DNA of 64,000 nucleotides, from positions 1 through 64,000 of the forward strand of contig CAJWNY010000004.1 of NCBI GenBank assembly GCA_913043815.1, in the 5' to 3' direction. Below the pieces are notes generated by a model, which was given only the letters and a program-made list of their open reading frames with translations, ran no database searches and was not told where the DNA came from. Shown here piece by piece: positions 55,936 through 64,000 of the stretch (position 1 is its first letter; each line of letters starts with the position of its first letter). A program made the translations under genes and the position numbers. Origin of the DNA: an uncultured Gammaproteobacteria bacterium (lineage in GTDB: Bacteria > Pseudomonadota > Gammaproteobacteria > Pseudomonadales > Azotimanducaceae).

Positions 55936-57924
55936 ATGTCTTCTTCCAGAACCGTGCTTGCCAATGCCATTCGCGTGCTATCAATGGAAGCGGTGCAAGC
56001 CGCAAATAGTGGACACCCCGGTGCGCCCATGGGGCTGGCAGACGTTGCAGAAGTGTTGTGGAGAGATTTTCTTTCCCATAATCCTGCGGATCCCACTTGG
56101 ATCAACAGAGACCGCTTTGTGCTTTCCAATGGCCATGGTTCAATGTTGCTTTACAGCCTCTTACACCTTACTGGTTACGAGGTCAGCCTGCGGGACTTGC
56201 AGGATTTTAGGCAATTGCACTCTAAGACCGCAGGGCACCCGGAGTATGGTGAGTGTCCCGGCGTTGAAACCACTACTGGGCCTCTTGGCCAGGGTATTGC
56301 ATCGGCGGTAGGTATGGCCCTTGCTGAGAAAAAGCTGGCGGAAGAATTTAACACTGCAGATTTTGATTTAGTTGATCACCGAACTTGGGTGATTGTTGGC
56401 GACGGTTGCTTGATGGAGGGTATCTCTCATGAGGCTGCTTCACTAGCGGGTACTTTGGCACTCGATAAGCTGATTTGTATATATGATGACAACGGTATTT
56501 CTATTGACGGCGAAGTGGACGCCTGGTTCAGCGAGGACGTTCCGGCTCGGTTTGAGGCATATGGTTGGAAGGTAATTCGCAATGTGAATGGACATGACGC
56601 TGAGGAAATCATTAGCGCCCTTTCTACGGCGGCGAAGAGCGATGGGCGTCCAACATTAGTTTGTTGCAAAACCACTATTGGATTTGGCTCCCCCAGCAAG
56701 CAAGGTACAGCGAGCGCTCATGGTTCAGTTTTGGGGCGTGACGAAATTGAGGCAACCAAAGTAGCGTTAGGTTGGACCCACGAGGGCTGGGAGATTCCAG
56801 AAGATGTATATCAGGCATGGAATCGACGCGAGTCTGGAGAAAAGCGGCAAAATGATTGGCAGCAAATTTTAGAGGGATACAGTGCTGCGCACCCTCAGGA
56901 GGCCGCAGAGTTTGTTCGCAGAATGCGCGGCGAGTTGCCGAGTAATTGGCAAGAAGCTATTCAAGCATTTGCTGAAAAAGAACAGCAGTCGCCAGCGAAT
57001 TTAGAAACGAGAAAATCTTCCCAAGCATGTATTTCTGCAATAGCGGCCGGGGTGCCAGAGCTTTTTGGCGGTTCGGCGGACCTTACCGGTTCTAACAACA
57101 CCCGTTGGGCCGAAGCCACTGATTTTCAGCACATGAGTTACGGAGTGCGGGAATTTGGTATGACCGCTATTAGCAATGGCATGCAATTGCATGGCGGTTA
57201 TCGGCCGTTTACCGGCACGTTTTTGATTTTTATGGAATACGCTCGCAACGCTGTGCGTTTGGCGGCTTTAATGAAGGTGCCAAATATCTTCGTTTATACC
57301 CATGACTCCGTGGCCGTCGGCGAAGACGGCCCCACCCATCAGCCGGTAGAGCAAATAGCCAATTTACGCACAACACCAAATTTAAATACTTGGCGTCCTT
57401 GCGATACAGTTGAATCAGCAATTGCTTGGCAATCTGCCGTTGCCAGTACCGATAGGCCAACGGCACTGATCTTTACTCGCCAAAAAACCGTAGCCCAATT
57501 AAGAGATAAAGCTACTTTTGATAATGTGAAGCGAGGCGGCTATGTTTTGGGAGACACGCAAGGGCAGCCGGATGCAATTGTGATCGCTACTGGGTCGGAA
57601 GTGGAGTTGGCAGTTGCCGCAGCTGTGTCTCTAGCCAGTTCGAATGTGAAAGTCAGAGTGGTTTCAATGCCATGTGTTGAAGTATTTGATGCGCAATCAT
57701 CAGAGTACAAAGAGTCAGTGCTGCCTAACACAGTACGCGCTCGCGTTGCCGTAGAAGCAGGGCATCCAGATATCTGGCATCGTTTTGTTGGTTTGGACGG
57801 ATTTGTAGTAGGCATTAATTCGTTCGGTATGTCTGCTCCCGGACCACAAGCTATGGCCGAGTTGGGCATCACTGCAGAAAACGTAGTACAGCAGGTACAT
57901 AAAGTAATTGAAGCGACGGGCTAG
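55936..57924 (+). CDS. tkt: Transketolase
   Basis: Transketolase (662 residues) exchanges two-carbon units in the pentose-phosphate pathway. [20 protein letters not shown] starts the TPP domain; [20 protein letters not shown] is the diphosphate motif; [17 protein letters not shown] and [20 protein letters not shown] follow. [20 protein letters not shown] and the C-terminal [14 protein letters not shown] complete it. It runs toward pgk as in many gammaproteobacteria. Confidence 0.97.
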   Translation: MSSSRTVLANAIRVLSMEAVQAANSGHPGAPMGLADVAEVLWRDFLSHNPADPTWINRDRFVLSNGHGSMLLYSLLHLTGYEVSLRDLQDFRQLHSKTAGHPEYGECPGVETTTGPLGQGIASAVGMALAEKKLAEEFNTADFDLVDHRTWVIVGDGCLMEGISHEAASLAGTLALDKLICIYDDNGISIDGEVDAWFSEDVPARFEAYGWKVIRNVNGHDAEEIISALSTAAKSDGRPTLVCCKTTIGFGSPSKQGTASAHGSVLGRDEIEATKVALGWTHEGWEIPEDVYQAWNRRESGEKRQNDWQQILEGYSAAHPQEAAEFVRRMRGELPSNWQEAIQAFAEKEQQSPANLETRKSSQACISAIAAGVPELFGGSADLTGSNNTRWAEATDFQHMSYGVREFGMTAISNGMQLHGGYRPFTGTFLIFMEYARNAVRLAALMKVPNIFVYTHDSVAVGEDGPTHQPVEQIANLRTTPNLNTWRPCDTVESAIAWQSAVASTDRPTALIFTRQKTVAQLRDKATFDNVKRGGYVLGDTQGQPDAIVIATGSEVELAVAAAVSLASSNVKVRVVSMPCVEVFDAQSSEYKESVLPNTVRARVAVEAGHPDIWHRFVGLDGFVVGINSFGMSAPGPQAMAELGITAENVVQQVHKVIEATG

Positions 57925-58013
57925 TTATAGCTGAGCGAGTTGGCGCCGTTAAAGTGCCAGCTAAATTTGTCAGCTGGACACGTAAAGGTTTAGCGAGAGC
58001 TGGAAAGTTTTGT

Positions 58014-59183
58014 ATGCATTTGCCCTTTATAAGATCCGTTAAAGACATAGACTTACGCAATCAAAGAGTGTTGATTCGTGCGGATCTTAACGTACCGATC
58101 AAAGACGGCCTCGTCACTAGTGATGCTCGGATAGTAGCGTCCCTGGCAACCATTAGGTTGGCCTTGAATGCTGGGGCCAGCGTGGTTGTGATGTCGCACT
58201 TGGGGCGCCCGATCGAAGGCCAATACGCAGATCAATATTCATTAGCACCTGTGGCTCAGCGACTTGCTCAATTACTAGACCGTGAAGTGCCATTACTGGC
58301 GCAGCCGGAAGATTGCCCAGCAATAGAGTTTGGGGAAATCGGCTTATTAGAGAACGTTAGATTTCTAATGGGTGAAAAAAGTAATTCGGCTGAACTGAGT
58401 CAGCGCCTGAGTGATCAATGTGACGTATTTGTTATGGATGCCTTTGGCACTGCACATAGAGCGCATGCTTCTACTCATGGTGTTGCTGAGTTGGCGGCTG
58501 CAGCTTGCGCAGGATTATTGTTGGATGCAGAACTTAAAGCCTTTCAGCACACGTTAAGCGCGCCGCAGAAGCCTATGGTTGCGATTATTGGCGGCGCTAA
58601 AGTATCGACCAAATTAGAAGTATTGGGTTCGCTGGCAGGTATTGCAGATCGTATTATTGTTGGCGGCGGTATTGCGAATACTTTTATTGCAGCTGCTGGG
58701 TACGAAATAGGCAAATCGCTTTATGAACCTGAATTGCTCGGGGTGGCCAAAAACATTGCTGGCCGAGTAAAAATACCCATTCCAGTAGATGTTATGGTGG
58801 GCAGGGCGTTTGACGAGGCGGCGACTGCAATTGTAAAAAATATCGACGATGTAGCGGCAGATGAAATGATTATGGATATTGGTCCTGTGACCGCCCGCGC
58901 ATGGGCGGAGACGCTACTGGATGCTCAGACAATTATGTGGAATGGCCCCTTAGGTGTATTTGAATTTGATCAATTTGGCGAGGGCACCAGAGTCCTTGCG
59001 CAAGCTATAGCTGACAGTAGCGCCTACTCTATTGCGGGTGGTGGCGATACACTAGCTGCTGTAGACAAGTACTGTGTCACGGATGGGATTTCTTATATCT
59101 CCACAGGTGGCGGCGCGTTTTTAGAACTTGTCGAAGGCAAGGTGCTGCCTGCAGTGGAAATGCTAAGGCTGCGCTCGGTTTAA
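58014..59183 (+). CDS. pgk: Phosphoglycerate kinase
   Basis: Pgk (389 residues) makes ATP and 3-phosphoglycerate. [49 protein letters not shown], the hinge [18 protein letters not shown] and the end [15 protein letters not shown] are canonical. ATG 58014 is chosen for GGAAAG upstream; a longer frame from 57954 would start without family support. No epd or gap gene lies between tkt and pgk. Confidence 0.96.
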   Translation: MHLPFIRSVKDIDLRNQRVLIRADLNVPIKDGLVTSDARIVASLATIRLALNAGASVVVMSHLGRPIEGQYADQYSLAPVAQRLAQLLDREVPLLAQPEDCPAIEFGEIGLLENVRFLMGEKSNSAELSQRLSDQCDVFVMDAFGTAHRAHASTHGVAELAAAACAGLLLDAELKAFQHTLSAPQKPMVAIIGGAKVSTKLEVLGSLAGIADRIIVGGGIANTFIAAAGYEIGKSLYEPELLGVAKNIAGRVKIPIPVDVMVGRAFDEAATAIVKNIDDVAADEMIMDIGPVTARAWAETLLDAQTIMWNGPLGVFEFDQFGEGTRVLAQAIADSSAYSIAGGGDTLAAVDKYCVTDGISYISTGGGAFLELVEGKVLPAVEMLRLRSV

Positions 59184-59308
59184 AGATTTACGGTCAAGTA
59201 GCGACTTGCAGTCGATTGAAAATGTAGACGAAAAAGATGTAACACTCAAAAAGAGGCGTTCACGTTAGGCGTCGTTGGAAATGAACATACTAGATTACGG
59301 AGAAAAAA

Positions 59309-60373
59309 ATGGCGCTCATAAGCTTACGTCAGTTACTAGATCATGCGGCAGAGAACGACTACGGGGTTCCGGCCTTTAATGTAAATAATCTAGAGCAGAT
59401 GCGCGCCATTATGGAAGGCGCTCAGGAAACTCAGAGTCCAGTGATCGTGCAGGCATCTGCTGGAGCGCGTAAGTATGCTGGGGCCAATTTTTTGCGCCAC
59501 TTAATGCTTGCCGCCGTTGAAGAATTTCCGGATATCCCGGTTGTTATGCATCAAGACCATGGCGCATCTGCGGATGTATGCCAGCGTTCAATGCAGATGG
59601 GTTTTACCTCGGTCATGATGGACGGTTCGCTTCTAGAGGATCAAAAAACACCAGCGGAGTACGAATATAACGTTGCTGTTACGCGCCGGGTTGTTGAAAT
59701 GGCCCATGCCTGTGGTGTTTCTGTAGAGGGCGAGCTGGGCTGTTTGGGTTCATTAGAATCAGGCACTGCCGGCGAAGAGGATGGGGTGGGCGCTGAGGGC
59801 ATTTTGACCGTAGAGCAAATGCTTACCGATCCAGAGCAAGCGGCCGACTTTGTTGCTAAGACCGGGGTAGATGCTTTAGCTATTGCAATAGGTACTTCTC
59901 ACGGCGCTTACAAATTTAGTCGTCCGCCTACGGGAGATATTCTTGCCATCGATCGCATCAAGGCGATTCATAAACGGTTGCCTAATACGCACTTAGTCAT
60001 GCACGGAAGCTCCTCTGTTCCCCAAGATTTGTTGGCAGAAATTAATGAGTTCGGCGGCGAAATTCCTGAAACTTATGGCGTGCCGGTTGAAGAAATTCAG
60101 CAGGGTATTCGTCATGGCGTTAGGAAGATAAACATAGATACTGACCTTCGGTTAGCGTCCACTGCAGCCATTCGTAAGCACTTAGCCGCTAATCCCAGCG
60201 AATTTGATCCGCGTAAATATTTTGCTGACTCTCAGGTTGCCATGAGGAAAGTAGTCATTGATCGCTATGAGGCGTTTGGTACGTCAGGTCAGGCGCCAAA
60301 ACTGCGCGTTAATTCTTTAGAGAAAATGTTTTCTATGTACGCTGCCGGCGATTTAGAGCAAGTCGTTAAGTAA
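59309..60373 (+). CDS. fba: Class II fructose-bisphosphate aldolase
   Basis: This 354-residue zinc enzyme cleaves fructose-1,6-bisphosphate. [20 protein letters not shown] starts the barrel; [20 protein letters not shown] includes the Zn His; [24 protein letters not shown] and [12 protein letters not shown] follow, with [13 protein letters not shown] and [14 protein letters not shown] in the C-terminal half. Its length and sequence resemble the Calvin-cycle-type class II aldolases, a label of descent, not proof of CO2 fixation. Strong site CGGAGAAAA upstream. Confidence 0.96.
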   Translation: MALISLRQLLDHAAENDYGVPAFNVNNLEQMRAIMEGAQETQSPVIVQASAGARKYAGANFLRHLMLAAVEEFPDIPVVMHQDHGASADVCQRSMQMGFTSVMMDGSLLEDQKTPAEYEYNVAVTRRVVEMAHACGVSVEGELGCLGSLESGTAGEEDGVGAEGILTVEQMLTDPEQAADFVAKTGVDALAIAIGTSHGAYKFSRPPTGDILAIDRIKAIHKRLPNTHLVMHGSSSVPQDLLAEINEFGGEIPETYGVPVEEIQQGIRHGVRKINIDTDLRLASTAAIRKHLAANPSEFDPRKYFADSQVAMRKVVIDRYEAFGTSGQAPKLRVNSLEKMFSMYAAGDLEQVVK

Positions 60374-60424
60374 TGAGCCTGTTGGCTATTGGCTTTGCGC
60401 TGGTGATTAAGTTCGGTCAAGACT

Positions 60425-61408
60425 TTGCTGCCTGAGGCCCGAGGCCTTGGGCAGTTTGACGACGCGAGCCTCGTTCATGCATTGGCGTCGTCCCCGGTAG
60501 ATGAGCAAACTTGGCGTCCAATGGATGCGGCTCTTCTAGATGACTATAACCAGTTTTATGGTTTGCAGTTCGATGGGGTCGAGCGTCACTTAGCCTTGAT
60601 CGAAAGCACTGGCGAGCGCATTACAATGCAAGCTTTCGTTCCAAGCCAGCGTGAAATTCGAGCTTGGGCAGTGGTTTGTCATGGCTACTATGATCATGTT
60701 GGTCTTTACGGACACTTGATCAATGACCTGTTAGAGCGAGACATTGCAGTGATGTCTTTCGATCAGCCAGGGCACGGCCTTTCAACCGGCGATCGAGCAA
60801 ATATTAATGATTTCCAGCAATATGTAAATGTCATAAACGTAGTCCATGATTTTGCTGCTAGTAGTGCCTTAGAGAAGCCACTGCACTGGTTTGGGCAAAG
60901 CATGGGCGGTGCACTTGTGATGGAATATTGGCGGCAGCAAGTGGACGAAAAGCCCACCGGCGAAGTGGTTTTGTTGGCGCCTTTAGTGCGCCCATATGCC
61001 TGGCCAGTAATGCGCTGGGCTTTTGCCCTGGCAAAACGCACCGTTGCAGCGCGGCCAAGGAATATGGACGCGAATATGCTCAATAAAGAGTTTCTTAGCC
61101 TCTTGGCTGCAGATCCTTTGCAAGCCAAAGTCCTCCCAGTTGCTTGGGTGCAAGCCATGATAAACTGGTTTACTAAATTTGAAAAATATCCGAATTCCTC
61201 AATGCCGTTGAATATTGTTCAGGGCTATGAGGATCGCACTGTGAGTTTTCGCCATAACCTAAAGGTGCTTAGCAGCCAGTTTGAAAATGCTGCTATTCGT
61301 ATAATTCCTAAGGCGCGGCATCATCTTGTTAATGAAACACCCGAGATCTATGCTGAGATTTGGTCTTGGCTAGACGACATTTGTGAATGGTACAAAGCTA
61401 AAAGCTGA
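60425..61408 (+). CDS. Alpha/beta hydrolase (monoacylglycerol lipase/lysophospholipase-like)
   Basis: The 327-residue protein shows the serine-hydrolase pattern VVCHGYYDHVGLYGHLINDL, SFDQPGHGLSTG, the nucleophile HWFGQSMGGALVMEYW, the Asp region VQGYEDRTVSFR and the His in PKARHHLVNETPE. No signal peptide is visible, so it acts in the cytoplasm, probably on a monoacylglycerol or lysophospholipid. The TTG start lacks a strong ribosome site, and a start a few codons later is possible. The gene lies 51 bases after fba. Confidence 0.83.
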   Translation: MLPEARGLGQFDDASLVHALASSPVDEQTWRPMDAALLDDYNQFYGLQFDGVERHLALIESTGERITMQAFVPSQREIRAWAVVCHGYYDHVGLYGHLINDLLERDIAVMSFDQPGHGLSTGDRANINDFQQYVNVINVVHDFAASSALEKPLHWFGQSMGGALVMEYWRQQVDEKPTGEVVLLAPLVRPYAWPVMRWAFALAKRTVAARPRNMDANMLNKEFLSLLAADPLQAKVLPVAWVQAMINWFTKFEKYPNSSMPLNIVQGYEDRTVSFRHNLKVLSSQFENAAIRIIPKARHHLVNETPEIYAEIWSWLDDICEWYKAKS

Positions 61409-61425
61409 TGCTTGAGAGGAAGTAA

Positions 61426-62790
61426 ATGTTAGATGCAATTTTCCCCCAAAAACAAATTCGTACCGATGCAGAAAGTTTGCAAATTTGGGGCAAAGATTGG
61501 ACCAATAGCTTCCCTGTAGATCCGGCAGCGATTGTTTTTCCTGAAACCACTGAACAGGTACAAGAGCTGGTTGCTTATGCAATTAGCGAAAATGTGAAGC
61601 TTGTGCCATCTGGCGGACGAACGGGTTTGTCCGGCGGTGCTGTGGCAAGTAACTCAGAAGTTGTGGTTTCCTTTGACCGGATGAATAAAATTCTAGGTTA
61701 TTCTGCTGAAGACCGCATCGTTACTTGTGAGCCGGGTTTGGTTACCGCCAATTTGCAACAGTTCGCGCTAGAGCAAGGATTATACTATCCAGTAGATTTC
61801 GCCTCGTCGGGCTCTAGTCAGATCGGTGGTAATGTGGCTACCAACGCAGGAGGCATTAAAGTCATTCGTTATGGCCTAACCAGAGATTGGGTGGCTGGTA
61901 TGAAGGTAGTTACCGGTACGGGGGCATTGTTAGACTGCAATGCGGGTTTGGTAAAAAATGCTACGGGGTACGATTTTCGGCATTTGCTGGTTGGGTCCGA
62001 GGGTACGTTGGGCTTAATGTGTGAGTTGGATATGCGTTTGGCCCGAATGCCTGAACCACAATCGGTTATGGTTGTTGGCGTACCTAAAGTTGCAGACTTG
62101 CTAAATATCCTACATGCCTTCGCCGATCAAATTACTTTGTCCGCTTTTGAATTTTTTTCTGATTTAGCTCTAACCAAAGTTCAAGCCCATAGGGGTCTCC
62201 CAGCACCTTTAACAGAATCGGTGGCTTACTATGCTTTGCTCGAATTTGATCAGTCCTCGCTGACGTTAGCCGAAGAAGCTTTTTCGCGATGCATGGATGC
62301 AGGTTGGTTAGTCGACGGTGTTGTCAGCCAATCTGAAGCTCAAGCAAAATCTCTATGGCAATTGCGTGAAGGCATCTCAGAAAGCCTAGCCTCTTATACG
62401 CCCTACAAAAATGATTTATCTGTGCGCATTAGCGAGGTGCCTGTATTTTTGGCAGATGTAGATCGCTATGTTAGCGAGTCATATCCCGAGTTTGAAGTCT
62501 GTTGGTACGGACACATTGGCGACGGTAACTTACACCTGAATATTCTGCGTCCTGAAGATATGAGTGTCGAGGAATTCTTCGAGCACGGCCATGGCATGAG
62601 TCCAAATATTTTTGAAATTGTTGCAGCACGCAGAGGCAGTATTTCAGCTGAACATGGTGTGGGGTTATTGAAACGCGATTTTCTAAGCTACACGCGAAGT
62701 GATGAGGAGATTGAATTAATGCATGGTCTCAAAGCGCTGTTTGACCCGCATCAAATTCTTAATCCAAATAAACTACTAGCCAGCAGATGA
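61426..62790 (+). CDS. FAD-linked 2-hydroxyacid dehydrogenase (GlcD/D-2-hydroxyglutarate type)
   Basis: This 454-residue FAD enzyme has the VAO-type N-terminal domain (LVPSGGRTGLSGGAVASNSE, then ASSGSSQIGGNVATNAGGIK) and the C-terminal metal-binding part with WYGHIGDGNLHLNIL and EHGVGLLKR. It is similar to dehydrogenases that oxidise D-2-hydroxyglutarate, D-lactate or glycolate; the substrate cannot be picked from motifs. In Pseudomonas a similar gene lies by serA, where it removes 2-hydroxyglutarate made by SerA. It is single-component in this locus, with no GlcE/GlcF partners. Confidence 0.88.
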   Translation: MLDAIFPQKQIRTDAESLQIWGKDWTNSFPVDPAAIVFPETTEQVQELVAYAISENVKLVPSGGRTGLSGGAVASNSEVVVSFDRMNKILGYSAEDRIVTCEPGLVTANLQQFALEQGLYYPVDFASSGSSQIGGNVATNAGGIKVIRYGLTRDWVAGMKVVTGTGALLDCNAGLVKNATGYDFRHLLVGSEGTLGLMCELDMRLARMPEPQSVMVVGVPKVADLLNILHAFADQITLSAFEFFSDLALTKVQAHRGLPAPLTESVAYYALLEFDQSSLTLAEEAFSRCMDAGWLVDGVVSQSEAQAKSLWQLREGISESLASYTPYKNDLSVRISEVPVFLADVDRYVSESYPEFEVCWYGHIGDGNLHLNILRPEDMSVEEFFEHGHGMSPNIFEIVAARRGSISAEHGVGLLKRDFLSYTRSDEEIELMHGLKALFDPHQILNPNKLLASR

Positions 62791-62850
62791 TGCAGGGCTA
62801 GGTGTTTATATTGTAGGGTTTCAGATTTTGGCAATCGATCGTTTTACAAT

Positions 62851-63522
62851 CTAAATTTTGAGAATTTCATCTGCAGTGGCAAGGAATGCAACACTTGCAC
62901 ATTGTTGTGCAAAGAGGCCATTACACACGACGCCTGGGACATTGTTAATCTCGGATTCTAACGATAATGCATCGGCGATATTGAGCTCGTGAACATCGAG
63001 TATCCAGTTACCGTTGTCCGTTACAACACCTTCGCGCCATATTGGTTGGCCGCCAAGTTGCACCAGCGTACGTGCCACTAAACTTCGCGCCATTGGAATA
63101 ACTTCGACAGGTAGAGGAAAGTTGCCGAGCTTGGACACTAATTTGCTATGATCTGCAATGCAGACGAATTCGTCTGCACTGGCAGCAATAATTTTTTCAC
63201 GAGTGAGTGCAGCGCCGCCGCCTTTAATCATTTGTCTTTGCGCATTAATCTCATCGGCACCGTCCACATACACATCGACGCGAGCCGCTGAATTCAAATC
63301 TAAGACCAGAATGCCATGGGCTTGCAGCCGCCTAGTTGAATCTTCGCTAGAAGAAACCGCGGAATCAAAAGTATGTTTGACGGTGGCTAATGCGTCTATG
63401 AAATGATTGGTAGTGGAGCCTGTTCCCACGCCAACAATGCTAGTTGGTCCAAGTTTTGACGCAATGTGTTTTAGCGCCGCTTGGGCTGAAAGTTGCTTGA
63501 GCTCGTCTCGTGAATAATTAAT
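62851..63522 (-). CDS. rpiA: Ribose-5-phosphate isomerase A, apparently started at ATT
   Basis: RpiA (about 223 residues) interconverts ribose-5-P and ribulose-5-[61 protein letters not shown] and [20 protein letters not shown] are canonical. The N-terminal family part [20 protein letters not shown] reads in frame, but no ATG, GTG, TTG or CTG occurs between an in-frame stop (63541-63543) and the GVGTG loop, except GTG 63429, which would cut off 31 conserved residues. ATT at 63522 sits where E. coli has Met, with GGGG 6 bases upstream. An assembly or sequencing slip is the alternative. It is divergent from ilvA. Confidence 0.85.
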   Translation of the reverse strand: MNYSRDELKQLSAQAALKHIASKLGPTSIVGVGTGSTTNHFIDALATVKHTFDSAVSSSEDSTRRLQAHGILVLDLNSAARVDVYVDGADEINAQRQMIKGGGAALTREKIIAASADEFVCIADHSKLVSKLGNFPLPVEVIPMARSLVARTLVQLGGQPIWREGVVTDNGNWILDVHELNIADALSLESEINNVPGVVCNGLFAQQCASVAFLATADEILKI

Positions 63523-63584
63523 GTTTGGCCCCGGTCGTAATTAAGTTGGCAGTTAAGTTAGCAATGAACGTGGAAAATGGTGAC

Positions 63585-64000
63585 ATGCTTGAAAATTATG
63601 TAAAGAAAATTCTCTCTTCCAGAGTATATGAACTTGCCCAAGAGACCCCGTTAACCCCTGCGCCATTACTAAGTAGGCGCCTTGGGGCACAAGTTTTTTT
63701 AAAACGCGAAGACTTACAGCCCGTTTACAGTTTTAAGCTCCGCGGAGCCTATAACAAAATTTCCCAGTTATCCGACACGCAAAAAGCAGCCGGTGTGATC
63801 ACAGCTTCTGCCGGCAATCATGCCCAGGGTGTGGCAATGGCGTCAACGCGGTTGGGTATTAAGGCGATTATCGTCATGGGCCGTAATACGCCCAGCATAA
63901 AGATCAACGCTGTAAAAGATCGTGGCGCTAAAGTCATTCTGCACGGTGACAACTACGACGAGGCTTCGATACATGCAAAACAGTTGTGCGAGGAACAAGG
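63585..64000 (+). CDS. ilvA: Threonine dehydratase IlvA (3' end outside window)
   Basis: The first 138 residues are seen. MLENYVKKILSSRVYELAQE is followed by LKREDLQPVYSFKLRGAYNK (PLP Lys) and VITASAGNHAQGVAMASTRL, which identify the biosynthetic, PLP-dependent enzyme that makes 2-oxobutanoate for isoleucine synthesis. An in-frame ATG at 63564 is an alternative start with seven extra residues. The C-terminal regulatory domains are outside the window. Confidence 0.95.
   Translation, partial: MLENYVKKILSSRVYELAQETPLTPAPLLSRRLGAQVFLKREDLQPVYSFKLRGAYNKISQLSDTQKAAGVITASAGNHAQGVAMASTRLGIKAIIVMGRNTPSIKINAVKDRGAKVILHGDNYDEASIHAKQLCEEQ

Overview
The window reads as a chromosomal segment from a free-living, flagellated gammaproteobacterium of the broad Pseudomonadales/Cellvibrionales type. 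Base composition is moderate and codon use looks even throughout. Four gene blocks follow the order I recall from Pseudomonas aeruginosa: rph-pyrE ... argB-algC-coaBC-(radC)-rpmB-rpmG; rsmD/ftsY-ftsE-ftsX-rpoH ... trmB/hemW-rdgB-DUF4426-metW-metX-yggT-proC-yggS; ruvX-yqgE-tonB-gshB; and metK/tkt-pgk-fba. TRAP and dicarboxylate/amino-acid carriers suggest an aerobic aquatic heterotroph, but genus cannot be fixed from this sequence. There is no CRISPR array, rRNA, tRNA, prophage or insertion sequence that I can see.

Layout. (1) 1-8952: flagellar switch and export genes fliK(partial)-fliL-fliM-fliN-fliO, then an unknown helical protein and an antisense lytic transglycosylase, then fliP-fliQ-fliR-flhB behind a sigma-54 promoter with a FleQ-like palindrome upstream. 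(2) 8969-12108: three unfamiliar membrane proteins run on from flhB; the first is a DamX-like protein with a degenerate ATPase-like domain and a SPOR-like end. (3) 12316-23285: uvrD, a TRAP uptake system split over two strands with a crotonase, ubiA, rubredoxin, a DAACS carrier and recG. (4) 23345-32521: ridA, spoT, rpoZ, gmk, yicC, rph, pyrE, slmA, argB, algC. (5) 32553-36686: coaBC, a decayed radC, rpmB, rpmG, mutM, coaD. (6) 36803-42376: rsmD, ftsYEX, rpoH under a perfect CIRCE operator, a DUF423 gene, trmB. (7) 42369-51309: a long tightly packed leftward block, gshB-tonB-yqgE-ruvX-yggS-proC-yggT-metX-metW-DUF4426-rdgB-hemW. (8) 51566-64000: a lone ChpA/FimL-like protein, rsmE, metF, metK, tkt, pgk, fba, an alpha/beta hydrolase, an FAD-linked 2-hydroxyacid dehydrogenase, rpiA with no ordinary start codon, and the start of ilvA.

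How the parts work together. The first 12 kb supply the flagellar export gate, the C-ring and the hook-length ruler. The central blocks are housekeeping: stringent response, transcription, nucleotide and CoA synthesis, ribosomal proteins, SRP receptor and divisome, heat-shock sigma. The leftward block combines methionine and proline synthesis, redox and envelope energy genes. The last block links the methyl cycle (metF, metK) to the pentose-phosphate and lower glycolytic enzymes.

Most interesting points: the degenerate ChpA/FimL-like protein left alone where pilGHIJ-chpA follows gshB in Pseudomonas, with pilT/pilU also missing beside yggS; the post-flhB trio of unknown membrane proteins; the perfect CIRCE on rpoH; the radC remnant in its ancestral slot; the interruption of fliO-fliP together with a sigma-54/FleQ-like control region; an NPQH cleavage motif in FlhB; and rpiA apparently starting at ATT.
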